Below, in pieces: positions 34,356 through 46,254 of a DNA stretch of 64,000 bases (positions are counted from its first letter, which is position 1; every line of letters begins with the position of its first letter). The position numbers and the translations under genes were made by a program. The stretch is from Cladocopium goreaui (taxonomy: Eukaryota; Sar; Dinophyceae; Suessiales; Symbiodiniaceae). The notes beneath the pieces are model-generated. The model was not told the origin of the DNA. It did no database searches and saw only the letters and a list, made by a program, of their open reading frames with translations. The stretch covers positions 1-64,000 of the forward strand of contig CAMXCT020001462.1 in NCBI GenBank assembly GCA_947184155.2, in the 5' to 3' direction.

Positions 34356-36540
34356 TCACCACATTGTCAGGACGTTGCTGTACTTCAGCTCTCGCAGGAG
34401 GGGTTGACACACGTCATCCACAAACCCCTTCGGACCGCACAAAATGATCACCAAGTCTTCCTCAGCAAAGCACGACATTTCAAGATATTTCAAGGTCAAG
34501 TCTTTCAAACTGGGCTAGCAGCAAACTCTGATTGCGAAACGGAGGGTCTGCCGCTGGAGGGAAAATCTCGGCAATGACATCTTTTGTTAGCTTGCCATAG
34601 TTGTATGCCATCCCTGCACCAACAAAGGGACAAACGATAACCAAACGCCGAATCCCTCAAAGTTGTTTAACATATTTGATTGCCCTGGAATGCCCTGGAT
34701 CCTGAGATAATCTGAGATATCCCCCGATCTGAGAAATGAGAAACATTGAGAGGCGATTCCTTGCCTTCTCGGTGTGACATTGACCTTTTCAACGTTAGTT
34801 CCTTCTGACCTGTCGCCAGGTGTGTGACTGTGCAATGTGGTGCTAGGCCCGTCTCCGCCAACGGATTGTACCAGGTGGTCTCCAGCCTGAGCGGGCCAAC
34901 CAATCATGTGGCTTTAAACTTTATGAACATTTGGGAATACCACTTCTATCACTTCTATCTTCCCTCTCCCTGTCTATCACTGGGCGCGACCGTCCATCTG
35001 GCCCTCTGTAATCTAGCTCATAGGAAAGTGGCCTTTCGTCCATGCTGCGCATGGCATGGATGATCGAGAATTCCTTGATCAGATCGTGTTTGGCATTCGG
35101 CTTTGCAAAGCTTGATCGGCATTCTTCGCGGCACTGGCGAAGCAATGAGAGGACCGGCGTGATGCCGGATCCACCTGCCAGAGCCTTAAACAGTGCAACA
35201 AACAAGCTCAAGACAAGAATACCAAACAAGTCCAAAACAAGGTGACCAAAAATAACCAAGAGCATCCAAAAGCAACAAAGAACCTTCAGTTATTACTTCA
35301 ATTGCTTAATGATACAGTACTGTAATTAAAGATAATTAAAGTAAAAATGGATATCCCCCGCTGAGTGCAAGCCAAGCAACACAAATGGTGGAAGCCTTGA
35401 TCAGTTTCCCATCAACCACAAAGTTTCCATTGCCACGATAGACCTTGCTGCCGTGAGGTCCAGATAGCCAAACTTCTTCTCCTGCGACATTGCCAGTGTA
35501 GTGCTAGTGCACTATAGTATACTATAGTGTACTGTCTGTGTACTGTATGTACTTCCCTGCAAGCGACACAGCAGCGATTCATCCTTCTTTAACCTCCAGG
35601 CATAGCTTCGTGCTTCCTCTGCCGCCATCTGCAAAGCCTCCTGGAGCATCTTCAGGATAAAGTTTCACCTGCCCACCGCTAACAGGTCACGTTGCCAGGC
35701 CAACCAGGCACAAAACCAAGCACGCGTGTAACATACAATGTAACATACAATGTAACATACAATGTAACATAATGACAGAGGATGACATAGGTAGATTGGC
35801 ATTACGTTACAGTGGTATACCTGTGTCTAATTGTGTTTAAATGTATGTGATTCCAATGACAGACAACATACCGATAGTAGCACATGTAACGCAACTGGAA
35901 TATTGGATAACATATGATAACATCCTATAACATCTACATCTACATAGATTGTGCAGTCCAAGTTGCAATGAAGTCGACCGTAGAATCCTTTGAGGAATTG
36001 ATCGGCCTCAAGGCAGCGGTTCGCATACATCCGTATACATCCATATACACCGGTTGCATCTACCTGCCATGTTTTTAGCTGTGCCATGCTGTGCGAAAGC
36101 CACCAAGCGACGTGTAGGATCGGCTGAGGTAATCCCGCGAGACTTCCAAATTGGCATGGCCATTCCAGGTGCTTCTGCCCTGGTGGTCTTGGTCTCGTCC
36201 CGAGAATGCGACAAATGACAAATGAAAACGCATGAAACACGCAACCATGTTAGGGCACGGAGCGTTCGTCATTAACTCCAACATCTATGTGCCTATATCT
36301 CAATATTATAATATCATTATCAATATTACTATCAATTTTATTCTTATTTTAATCTTATTATTACTATTATTATAATATATATATATATATCAACATGCCA
36401 CTTTGCAATTCTTACGTCTATATAAAGATATATATAAAGGTGTCCGCGTAGAGCTGCCTGGGACGCATTCCCGCACAGGATTTTGACGTGTTGACCTGGC
36501 TGCAAGCCGCTGCTGTAGCCTTGCCACCGGAAGAACCTCA
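34356..36540 (-). CDS. NADH-cytochrome b5 reductase-type FAD/NAD module
   Basis: Transfers electrons from NAD(P)H through FAD to a haem protein such as cytochrome b5. Minus-strand exons: 36,540-36,471 (SSGLQPGQHVKI, FAD-domain start); 36,183-36,103 (NLEVSRDYLSRSYTSL, with the RxYT/S flavin-binding motif); a 21-nt microexon 35,987-35,967 (DSTVDFI); 35,668-35,584 (VKLYPEDAPGGFADGG); 35,481-35,396 (EEVWLSGPHGSKVYRGNGNF); 35,184 to about 34,995 (ALAGGSGITPVLSLL, the NAD-binding GGxGITP motif); a less certain exon at about 34,890-34,795; about 34,620-34,555 (TKDVIAEIFPP); 34,460-34,356 (EDLVIILCGPKGFVDD, the CGPxG nicotinamide motif), ending TGG TGA. The TGA overlaps GTGAGT, so this stop could instead be a splice donor. 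Frames join exactly at 35,584/35,481 only with a GA donor, and at 35,396/35,184 and 34,555/34,460 with GC donors. Probably the C-terminal part of a larger protein. Confidence 0.8.
35967..35987 (-). CDS. 21-nt microexon of the reductase module
   Basis: Seven codons (DSTVDFI) bridge the flavin motif exon and the VKLY exon in frame. The downstream donor is GC (ATT|GCAACT). The upstream boundary is ambiguous by one G (either a GG start with an AG end, or a GT start with a GG end). It fits the position where family members have a short beta strand before VKxY. Confidence 0.45.
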
Positions 36541-36639
36541 CTGATGCAGCTATGCCACGCAATGCTGTGCAATGCATTGCAATGCCATACGCCATGCTAT
36601 GCCCGCTATGGCCACGTGACTCCACGTGACTTGCTATGC

Positions 36640-38490
36640 CATATTTGCCGTGGGTCCCATGCTGTTCCCAAGTTTCAATCAGTTCGCTTGATCAACCCAT
36701 GATCAATGTAATCAACCCATGCAACCCTTGACGATTTTGCCCTGCCGTTCATTCCAGTCTGGCAAGATCTGGCAAGCTGAATGTCATGCAAGCCACCATG
36801 GGAAGTCGAATTTCAGGTGGTACAGGTTGGTGCTGACTTTGGTCTTGCTTCTCAGGATCACTCTCTTAGGCCGTGCCTGCACCAAGCCCGGTATCATGAA
36901 GAGGTGGAAATTTGTGTGAAAATCCAAGAAGTCCCAGAAGATGGAAGCTTCAAAGAGATGGGAAGGGAGAGCCTATTCGAAGAGTCGGTGTGCATGTGCG
37001 TGCGTATGGCTGTGTATGTGAGACCCAAAGGTTCATGATCAAAGCGGTTTATTGATTCGATGATTGTTGACAGGCGATTCACTACCGGAATGGGCTGCTT
37101 GGTTGGTTGACTGATCGGTTAGTTGATTGGATGCATCAATGTTTGGTGCGTGTTAGTTGAATGGTTGGCTTGCAAATGTTTTTTTTTTTAAAAAAATATT
37201 ATATATATATAGTAATAGTAGTGACTGGTTGAATGATTGGTGAATTGGTGATTGGCTGATGGGTTTTCTGATTGGTTGATCGACTGGATGAAGGCTTGAC
37301 TGATTGATATCTTTTGATTGGTCGGTTTCACATGGTTTCACAGCTGCTCAACTCAGGCTTGACAAAAACACATCCTTTCTTTCGACGATCGCTTTTCGGC
37401 GCACTGCTAAGGCAAGAAACACTCTTGTCGCAAGCCACATCATGCCCCGGACCATGCATGTACTGTGTTCAACAGTGGCCCATGTTCAAACACCCACAAA
37501 AACAAAACACAAAAACCATCAAAAACCTGTTTTGGCATGTCTTGGCGCAATTCCTGAAACGCAATCTCCCGAAACTCCTGACCTACTACGACCTACTCAT
37601 GAAATAGCCTTTGAGACACACTCCACTTTAACCTCCCCAAAAACCGTTTTTTGTCCAGCCAGTAGGTCAGGGTTGGTTGCTGATTGTTCATGATTGTTCC
37701 CATGGGCAGCGTGCCTCAACATATCGAGCATGTCTTGAATCGAAGAGAGGCACGGAAGAGAAGAACTTGAGACCAGCTCCCAGGATTGCCCACATCAGGA
37801 TGGTGACCGTAAACATCGGGAACTCAAGCACATCTTGTTCTGAATCTCAGATGCAGCTTTCGCCAGTTTCAGCAAGCTTGCTACGAGTATTGGTTATTTT
37901 ATGTTATTTTCTTGCAACTGTCAAGAGAATGTATGATCGTGGCGCTTTCCTCTGCGCGTGGAAAACAGGTCAAACGTCTCACATTCTGGCAGAAGCTTCA
38001 CAGCTGAGTCACGGATTGGCCAATTTTTGATCATCACCAGTTGCAACTGAGTTTGGCCATGGTCGTAGCAATTCAATAAACTTGAGTTTGCAAATATCCG
38101 CACAAATACTTGAAGAAGGGTGAGCACAAGGCATTCTGGATGAAACACTAAATTTTATAGAAGCGACACTAGTGCATGCCCCGATCCATAGGACGTACTT
38201 GTTCAAGCCATAGACTCCTCAAAAGGCACATGCAGGCACTGCCTGCAAGTCTCCCACTCCCCCTCCAAATATTCCGAAGCATCGCTGACTTTGAATTCCA
38301 ACTGGAATGGACCAAAGGACCAAAGGATCGTGGCAGAACTGCTTCCAAGGCTCGAGTGCAATAGCAAAAGATAGAAAACGCCTCAGAAACACAGACACAG
38401 AGCTTGGTCATGCATAGCCATGGTAGGAGCATGCTCTTGTCTTGGTACTTCAATCTGGCCTGGTTTGAAGGCTTATGAAGGCTTGACATC
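36640..38490. other. Intron-like DNA with GATTGGTT-type repeats
   Basis: No exon recognised. 37,040-37,320 is a degenerate GATTGGTT/TTGATTGG repeat containing a short TA tract. Several 10-bp duplications (36,758/36,768; 38,309 region; 38,470 region) resemble those of proven introns. Confidence 0.4.
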
Positions 38491-38599
38491 GCTTTACTTC
38501 GATATTTCAATCTGCTCATGCCTTGCTTGGAGAAAGTCATCTGTCCAGCCGGCCTGGACTTGCACGAAGACACGAAAGCTCTGCATCATGAAGCCACAG

Positions 38600-39037
38600 A
38601 CCCAACTTTGCCACAGGCTCCAGAAGTATGTCACATGACAAGTCCGCGAGGAGATGACGCCTCGCATGATCGGTTGACAGTGCTGTGTCGGTAGATGTTG
38701 CAATGTGTTGCAATTGTATAGTTTGACGGTATCTCAGGTCTTGTCTATTTGTCTGGGCAAAGTTCCGATTCTCCGGCCTTTCCGGACAAAGGTCATCAAC
38801 ACCGAATACAGCTGGTACGGCAGAATCATCACCTCTGGAGTTCCAAAATGCAAACATACACAATCTTGTGCCAACTGCATTTCGCTGAAACTCCACATGA
38901 GTATGCCAAGTACGCCAGATGCAAATGAGGCTGGAACGAAATACAAGTCCATCCCTGGACCTGCAATGATGATGACAATTGTCGTGTAGATCTGAGACAT
39001 GGAGTACCAGGTGCGGAACATGGACTCCACCCATTTC
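38600..39037 (-). CDS. Multi-span membrane protein, C-terminal membrane exons
   Basis: Three minus-strand exons join in frame: 39,037-38,961 (FRTWYSMSQIYTTIVIIIA); 38,834-38,778 (EVMILPYQLYSVLMTFVRKG); 38,660 to about 38,600 (VISSRTCHVTYFWSLWQSW). The intron 38,960-38,835 is GT-AG; 38,777-38,661 is GC-AG. The pattern Q-x-x-x-x-LMT-x-VRKG-x-I-S followed by an aromatic helix is one I associate with an uncharacterised algal membrane family (diatoms, dinoflagellates). The exons lie between the cytochrome b5 and reductase modules on the same strand and may be the membrane part of the same protein. Confidence 0.5.
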
Positions 39038-39109
39038 CTGCAGGTCGAAGCTAAAGCATCTAGAATCTAGAAGCTACCTGAGGCTGGGCTACAACATGCC
39101 ACAACCAAT

Positions 39110-39250
39110 ACAGCAAAATAATGTATATATATATATTTATAAATAATAAAAATATAATAATAATATATATATATAATACTAATAATAATAATAATAACAA
39201 CAACAATAATAATATAATAATAATAATATATATATATATATATAATAAAC
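39110..39250. repeat. AT-rich microsatellite
   Basis: TATATA, AATAATAAT and AACAACAAT runs. Confidence 0.9.
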
Positions 39251-39289
39251 ATAAACAATCATAATACATCCCCCTTGCAATTCGGCCTC

Positions 39290-39780
39290 CGACCCTGACC
39301 CCTGAATCTTTAAGGGACCACTGGTAGCCTCTTAAAGAATGCGAACCAGGGCAAATTTCAGCCTTAAAGAATCTAACCCCAATGAACCAAGATTGCAACA
39401 CAGTAGCCAGGTATGTCCCGTTAAAAAATTGGAGACCGTCAAACACACCAAGGGGTGCCCCTTTAAAGAATTGGATACCCGAGTTGAAGTCAAGCATGAA
39501 ATGTTCTGAATATTTTTAAGATTTTATGGATACATATCATGTACATTCATGTACATGTTAAAGAGATATGTGGATGTGTATGATGATATATGAATATATA
39601 TATGGTGCAGTTCCTAGAATCTTCCAAGGAAGGCCTCTTAAAGAATAGGAGACCGTCAAACAACAGGATTTCCTTAAAAAATAGAACTGTTTTTTTTTGC
39701 CGGCCAGGTATGTCCCTTAAAAAATACAGTTTTTTAAGGACATCATGTCCTGAACTTTTTAAGGAAAATTCCCAGGAGGA
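39290..39780. repeat. Degenerate repeat containing TTAAAGAAT and GGAGACCGTCAAAC
   Basis: Words CCTCTTAAAGAAT, CCTTTAAAGAATTGGA, TTAAAAAATTGGAGACCGTC, TAGGAGACCGTCAAAC and CAGGTATGTCCC recur on one strand every 40-70 bp. Short hairpins occur (ACAGTTTTTTAAGGACATC...). No coding signal. Confidence 0.6.
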
Positions 39781-40645
39781 TCATAATACAGCAAATTGAT
39801 GCAAATTGCTAAAATCTTGGTGCGTCCACGACACGGGCAGTGCTCCCAATAGGGCATGGTGCTCACCAAAGTCTCGTGGGTGTCGTCACGAAGCCAAGCG
39901 GTGGCCAAATCTGCCAATCGCATCTGGGCAAAAACGGACAGCCTCAGGACATCAGAGTCTGCGAAGTGTTCTATGGATTTCAATGGCACCTATTCAATCC
40001 TATTCATCTCATCAACCAATGAACTCAAAATATTCAGGGCAAAGCGGCAAAGCCGCTCCCTATGATTTTATGTGATGTGTTCTGCCTTGTGATCTTTTCA
40101 TTGGGCAAAACTTCGCCGTAAAAATCATTTGCAGCAGCTACTGATGACTACAGTACAGCAACTGCATCCAAGAAGCTGGTTGACTGTCATCTGCGTCCAT
40201 GATCCCCACCCCATCATGCCGTTGTAGCGATTCACCATCCAAGCGCCAAGGAAGCAGATGGTCAACCGACTGACAAAAATCAGGTTGTGGGCTCGCCTAG
40301 GATGTGATCAACGTAGCTCTGTGGACTTGAACATAATTTCCGAATCAAAATAATCAAAACCTCAAGGGCAAGATTCAGTCAGGCTATGTTACATCTGTTC
40401 AGATCTGTTCAGATCTGTTCAAATCTGTTCGGCCTACCCTGCATCTCTCTGTGATCCAATTTTGTTCCCTGCTCAAGGCACGGTTCAAGGTGAAACAGTG
40501 CGAGGATTGACCCAGCACTATCACTACAGGATCGTCGTGGCCAAGATGCCAACGCAATCACAAAGATTCGATAAGTACATGCTGTTGACTCAGCACCAAA
40601 AATGTAAGGAGTTCTTCGGCACTGACTTGACTGTGACTATGCACC
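39781..40645. other. Intron-like DNA, no gene recognised
   Basis: Short ORFs only. It includes TCTGTTCAGA repeated four times at 10-bp spacing near 40,395-40,435. Confidence 0.4.
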
Positions 40646-40651
40646 AAAGCA

Positions 40652-41692
40652 TTAAATTAAGCCAGTGAGGTCCGGTTTTGGGGCACCAGGAACATTGCTT
40701 GGTGGTCTTCCTTTTGGTCTGAGCGTGCCTGTTGTCTTAGACAGCTGCACTGCTCGAGGGGAGCAACGCTTGAGTTGTCTCTCTCGCAGAAACGCAGCGT
40801 AGTCCCCCACCTGCCACACTGGGCCTGAGCTTTGTGTGAATGGTGTGATGGTTACAAGGTCTACTGCCAAAGCCCATGCTTCATGTTCATTGTCCATGTC
40901 AGGACCGCAGTAGCCACGAACCACCCGCAAAGCTTCACGCAGTGGTCGGAAACCACCACCTGACAACCCTGCTTGCACCACAAAAGCGCGCTTGCGCCAA
41001 AGGTCCCATAAGGAATGCTGTTGACCTAAAATAAGCTTTTCGTATGCCTGTCGGACCAGAATTTCCCCAGGCTGATTGACTCTACTGGCACGGTACTTCA
41101 TCAAAGCCTTCGTGTTCTCAGCGGACGTGAGGCGTTCCCGTTTAACGGCTGCCTCATGCAACTGTTCCAAATCTGCCGGTGCTCTCCCCAGGTCCCAAGC
41201 TCGTATCTCACTTTGACGGACACTGCGCTGTCTGGCAGTGCTGGCGCCAGTGGCATGCATACCGCGGCGCCAGAGATGTACTGCAGCGTCAACTGCTCGA
41301 TGTGGCAAGGCTACCATGGCAGCATAGTCTGTCCGCTGAACCCAACCGAAATTCTCCGCAAAGTCAGCATTCCCAAACCGGAGCCACAGTGCCAAACTCA
41401 TGACACAGCTCTCCGCAAAGTCTAGCGCCTGGCCATGCAGTTTGTCCGCCACATCAGCTAAGCGGCCTTGCAGCTGGCTGCGCTCCATAGCAGCATGGAC
41501 CAACTTTCGCCGTCGCTCAGCTTGATTCTCTCGCTGTGGTGGTCTCACAGCGTCCTGGTTCAAGATCCAGCCGGCCCAATCGGACGCATCCACATCGTTC
41601 AACGTGGCGGTGACTGGTGGGCACGGTGGTAGAACTTTCAGCGCTGGGCTATGTGATTTTCCCTGCGAGGAAGCTGCTGGCTTGTCAGCCAT
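40652..41692 (-). CDS. Orphan intronless ORF, unknown function
   Basis: Minus-strand ORF with convincing composition: Ala/Arg/Glu/Leu-rich, clearly richer in G and C than its surroundings, and no low-complexity core. The frame is open up to 42,049, but the first part is unlikely to be coding: it covers an 11-bp CTCCATGTTTT repeat and a 10-bp CTTGGCAACA repeat, the kind of sequence seen in introns. I therefore prefer the ATG at 41,692, giving 346 residues; an earlier ATG at 42,040 is possible. Predicted features: charged helical stretch (QAERRRKLVHAAMERSQLQ), no signal peptide, no clear membrane span from the preferred start, Pro/Lys-rich tail. No domain recognised. It lies between the two membrane-exon groups of the putative b5 gene, on the same strand. 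Confidence 0.55.
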   Translation of the reverse strand: MADKPAASSQGKSHSPALKVLPPCPPVTATLNDVDASDWAGWILNQDAVRPPQRENQAERRRKLVHAAMERSQLQGRLADVADKLHGQALDFAESCVMSLALWLRFGNADFAENFGWVQRTDYAAMVALPHRAVDAAVHLWRRGMHATGASTARQRSVRQSEIRAWDLGRAPADLEQLHEAAVKRERLTSAENTKALMKYRASRVNQPGEILVRQAYEKLILGQQHSLWDLWRKRAFVVQAGLSGGGFRPLREALRVVRGYCGPDMDNEHEAWALAVDLVTITPFTQSSGPVWQVGDYAAFLRERQLKRCSPRAVQLSKTTGTLRPKGRPPSNVPGAPKPDLTGLI

Positions 41693-41899
41693 GGGGGCCT
41701 CAACGGCAGCATACGCATTGCCAAGCTGCGATGCAAATCCTCTGGTCAAGAAAGGCAAACTTTGAGCCACAGGGTATAGTAGTATCCAAAGAAGGGCTGC
41801 ATTGAAACGTGGTGTACCGACACCCAACAAAGCACAGCCATGCACGGAGTGGCTTAGCTGGTTGACTGCTGATAGGGAAAAGATGGGGAAAGAGAAACA

Positions 41900-42040
41900 G
41901 ACATGTTTCTCCATGTTTTCTCCATGTTTTCTCCATGTTTTCTCCATGTTTTCTCCATGTTTCTCCATGTTTCTCCTAGAAGCGCGCTTTCCCAGCAACA
42001 TTTGGCAACACTTGGCAACACTTGGCAACGCTTGGTACAT
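41900..42040. repeat. 11-bp and 10-bp tandem repeats
   Basis: CTCCATGTTTT repeats about five times at 41,911-41,975, then CTTGGCAACA about four times from 42,001. Both sit just upstream of the preferred start of the orphan ORF and read as repeated GENMEKHGENMEK-type peptides. Confidence 0.8.
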
Positions 42041-42059
42041 GGCAGTCAAGGCACCACTC

Positions 42060-43050
42060 CTGCCAAATCATTGGCCCGGACAGCGGGCGGTTTTGCGGCA
42101 CTGTGAAGATAAAGGAGGAAACCTGCAGCCCCTCCACGATGAAAATGCTGGCCTGAGCAGAAGGAGAGCATAGGAGAGCACTTGTGAAATCCAGTGAGAG
42201 AATATTCAGATGTAAGAGGCATCAAACATATTCAACAATCACCGCTCATTTTCCATTGGCTACTTAATTTCAATATAGTTCAATCTATTTCAATCTATGA
42301 ATTTGTTTATGGGCATGCATAAACAAATGAATGAATAAATATATATATATATATTATAGATGGATAAATAAATAAAGTTGTTTTTTGCCATGGCTTCCGG
42401 AGGCTTTTCCCTACACCGTGTCCATAATAAATAAGGAAATAAATAAATATACACACATACATACAAATATAGAATATACATTGATTGCATACAGCAAGGT
42501 GTTGTAAATCGTGTGCCTTTTGTGAGCAGGCTAATGCATTGTGGCCCGTGAAGATACTTGAATAACCAAAATTGGAAAGATCGCCCGGAGATGAAAGCGC
42601 AGAAGTGACTCTAGAGCCAGGAAAATCAAGAGGAAATATCACGAATTCAAACCATGTTGGCGTCGCATCGTTGAAGGTGACTGAGAGCAGCTTCACTGAG
42701 TACGTCCACCGTCTTCCACCATACATGGCAACGTAATGCCAAGCGCAGCCAGGGCTCCAGTGCCCACAGATCAGGCTTGAAGCCGGCGTAGTCAGCGTTT
42801 GGAGGAGCTAACTGGCCTTTCAGCAGGCCCATGCAGGCCCCACAATCAAGATGAAGCCCGGCAACACTGGAACACCACAGTCCTTGTTTATATTTCTCTA
42901 TTGATCTTTAATGTGTTTTAGTAGGTTTCAGGTATAGTTGAATAGCTTGCGAATAGCTTGCATGGCAACGGAATATCACGAATAATCACGGATACTGATT
43001 CCAACCGCATGTGACGGCGATTGGTTTGAAATCTGAGAACCCTGCAGCAC
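42060..43050. other. Intron-like DNA with a weak exon candidate
   Basis: 42,335-42,475 holds TA and AAATAAAT runs. At about 42,690-42,830 the minus strand is open and reads PDLWALEPWLRLALR, perhaps an exon of the membrane protein, but splice ends could not be matched. The rest shows 10-bp duplications (42,162/42,172; near 42,945 and 42,975) and no gene. Confidence 0.35.
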
Positions 43051-43055
43051 CACAC

Positions 43056-43109
43056 GAAGATTCTGTACAGGTACATGGACAGGACGGTGAAGCCAAGGAC
43101 CTTGTGAAC
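43056..43109 (-). CDS. Membrane-helix exon (VHKVLGFTVLSMYLYRIF)
   Basis: A 54-nt minus-strand exon, acceptor CACAG|GTTCAC and donor TTC|GTGTGG, encoding exactly 18 codons of an amphipathic/hydrophobic helix. The HKxLGFxxLxxYxYR pattern is one I associate with the same uncharacterised algal membrane family as the exons at 39.0-38.6 kb. It lies upstream of them on the same strand, in the order expected for one protein. Confidence 0.45.
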
Positions 43110-43975
43110 CTGTGCGAGCGTGGCAGTTGCAAATTTATACAAAACATGTGAGAGGAAAAAACATTTGAAAGGAAGAAGAAATGTGAAGAGATGTGAAGAG
43201 ATGACTCTCAGATTATGTTCAACCAGTGCCTGCATGTGCCTGCACACCTTTGCGCATATGCCTTGTTTAAAGTACATTGCAGTCTGTTGCATACCATGCA
43301 AAGAAAATTGTTACGGCTCGGACATTGTATGGGTCCTCCTTTGTGAAGATGCGACTCATGACCTCCGCGAGTGGAACACTGTTGGTCACGCAAAAAACTA
43401 TTCCCGTAGACAAACACACACACACACATTGGTGGCAGTAAGGTTGCGGTTTGCAAAATTTCCTCTACAATACCTTGCTTGTGGCTTATCAGATTTTATC
43501 AGCTATTGTGGGTTACAATGCGGTCCAACTGTCTGGAGATGCTCAGAGCATCTCAGAGCCATTGCATGCTCAGACACTGTGTCCTTTTCAATCGCAATGG
43601 CTCCCTTGACTTGAACGTTCTCAAGGATACCGACTGCACGCTTCTGAATCCTGGCTGGACTGTTACCACCCTCTCCGCGACCGCAATCAGGTTACAAGAT
43701 CTTACAAAAACGCTTCAAAAGCATCCCTCATATTTCGATATATTTCTTAAATTGCTTAGAATATCTTAGAATAATTGACAAATTTGTGACAACCACAACC
43801 AAGGAAATTTAGCCTCAGACTTGTGCCATGTCAGATGTTATCAGTATCCATCGGAATCATTCGGAATCATTGAAGTCAAAGTTGCAACAAGGCGGCCAAG
43901 GCGCTGTTCCAAGGCAAACTCCGAATGACCGACATCGTGGAATGGCTCAGCAGCTTCGGTGCCTGGAGTTCACGG
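43110..43975. other. Intron-like DNA
   Basis: No exon recognised. 10-bp duplications at 43,181/43,191 (ATGTGAAGAG twice), 43,542/43,552 and 43,851/43,861 (TCGGAATCAT twice). Confidence 0.4.
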
Positions 43976-44188
43976 TGTATGTATGTATATAATACAGTAT
44001 ATTTCAATATAATTTAGTTTAATAGAATTCAACATATTTTGAACAAAAAATATCATATAATATAACTTAATCTAATATAATGTAATTTAATGTTATATAA
44101 TAAACTATGTTGTAAAAAAAAATATAATATAATATAATATTATATAATATAATATTATATAATATAATATTATATAATATAATATTAT

Positions 44189-44221
<33 letters not shown>

Positions 44222-44880
44222 ATATAACATTATATAATATAATATTATATAATATTATATCATATCATATCATATATAATATAGAATAATATAATATAAT
44301 ATAATAAAATAATAGACAACAATATTAAATTACATAATGTATACTGTAATATAATAAATTATAATGTAATAAACTAGATTAAAATATAATAGAATTCAAT
44401 ATCAAATCATATAATCTAATATAATATAATAAATTGTCAAAAAAAATACAATATAATATAATGCAATACAATTTACCAAATTAAAATATAATACAATTAT
44501 TTATAATAAAATATGATATAATATCATATAATAAAATATCATAAAATAAGTTAGAATGTTAAAACGATAAATTGTAACTAGACATGATATAATACAATCT
44601 AAAAAATATAATAATATAAATACAATACGAAAAATATAATAATATATTATACTGTAATAAAATAAATAATAACATCATATAATATCAAATCATATCATAT
44701 CATATAACAATATATATATATAATATTCATATCATATCATATCAAATCATATAATAAATTTAAGTTGGTTAAAAAAAAGAAAATACAAGAAATATAAAAA
44801 TATATAATACCAAACAATATAATATAATATATTATAATACAATACAATTTAATATAAATTAATATACATATATGCATATT
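43976..44880. repeat. Extremely AT-rich island (ATATAATATTATATAAT)
   Basis: About 900 bp made almost only of A and T, with a regular ATATAATATTATATAAT unit at 44,120-44,260 and degenerate CATAT/AATATA words elsewhere. Strongly self-complementary. No gene. Confidence 0.9.
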
Positions 44881-44929
44881 AATGTGCATACGAATGAGGG
44901 ATCAAAAAATACACTTGAGGGGGAACACG

Positions 44930-45515
44930 AAACGTAGGTGAGCAAGAAGGGGAAACAAAACCTCTCCGTGTAAAAGTTGGCTGTGTGTAAACGCGTGCTA
45001 TGTGCACAAGTTTCTGTGTGCAATTGGTGCCTGTGCAAAGACATCTGTGTGTAAAAGCGTCTGTATTCAAAAAATGCTGTGTGTAAAACCTTCTGTGCGT
45101 AAAGCGACTTCCGTGCAGAAAATTTTCTGTGTGTAAAAACCGTCTGTCTGTAAAAAATGCTATGCATATTTTTTTTTGGCGTAAAGGTTTCTGTGCAAAA
45201 TAAAAAATCCGCTGTGTAAAAACTGCTCTGGGCAAAGTTTCTGCGTGCAAAAAAGTCGGTCTGTAAAACTTTTGTGTGCAGTCCGTGTGTACAAGTTTCT
45301 CTGTGTCAATTTGTTTTTGCGTAGACTAAACATGTGTAAAAACTGTTCTGTACAAAGGTTACTCTGTGGAGAAGGTTCTGTGCGTAAAAACGCCTATGTG
45401 CCTTTATTTATGTGTGCAAAAGCATCTTTGTACAAAGCATCTGTGTGTAAATGCTGCCTTTTTTGCGTAAAAACCTCTGTGTGTAAAGGTGTCTGGGCGG
45501 GCAACACTTTGATCA
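44930..45515 (+). repeat. Array of CTGTGTGTAAAAG units (forward orientation)
   Basis: Words such as CTGTGTGTAAAAGCGT, CTGTGTGTAAAACC and CTGTGCGTAAAAACG recur every 15-25 bp. The same family occurs in reverse complement at 48,585-49,245. Confidence 0.75.
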
Positions 45516-45524
45516 TAAATTTCG

Positions 45525-46215
45525 ATGTTTTTGTTGTTGTTGTTGCTGCTGGTGTTGTTGTTGTTGTTGCTGTTGCCGTTGCTGTTACTGTTGCCGTTAC
45601 TGTTGTTTGTTGTTTTTGTTGTTTTTGTTGTTTTTGTTGTTTTTGTTGTTCTTGTTGTTCTTGTTGTTCTTGTTGTTCTTGTTGTTTTTGTTGTTCTTGT
45701 TGCTCTTGTTGCGTTTGTTGTTCTTGTTGTTCTTGCTGTCCTTGTTGTTGTGGTTGTCGTGGTTGTTGTGGTTGTCGTGGTTATCATTGTTGTCTTTGTC
45801 GTTGTTGTTGTTGCTGTTGCTGTTGTTGGTGTTGTTGTTGTGGTTGTGTTTGTTGTATTTGTTGTGTTTGTCGTGTTTGTTGTGTTTGTTGTTTGTTGTG
45901 TTTGTTGTGTTTGTTGTGTTTGTTGTGTTTGTTCTGTTTGTTCTGTTTGTTGTGTTTGTTGTGTTTGTTGTGTTTGTTGTGTTTGTTCTGTTTGTTCTGT
46001 TTGTTCTGTTTGTTCTGTTTGTTTTGTTTGTTGTGTTTGTTGTGTTTGTTGTGTTTGTTGTGTTTGTTGTGTTTGTTGTGTTTGTTGTGTTTGTTGTTTG
46101 CTGTGTGTTGTGTGTTGTTGGTTGTTGGTTGTTGGTTGTGGTTGTGGTTGTGGTTGTGGTTGTTGTTGTTGTTGTGGTGGTGGTGGTGGTGGTGGTTGTT
46201 GATGTTGTTGTTGCC
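45525..46215. repeat. TTG/TGT-rich trinucleotide and nonanucleotide array
   Basis: GTTGTTGTT with variants TTCTTGTTG, TTTTTGTTG and TGTGTTTGT repeats for about 690 bp and stays open in all plus frames (Cys/Leu/Val-rich) and on the minus strand (Asn/Thr-rich). Simple repeat, not a gene. Confidence 0.95.
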
Positions 46216-46254
46216 GCTGTTACCCGTGCAGCTTTTTTCTCAGTCCAGTAGTGG

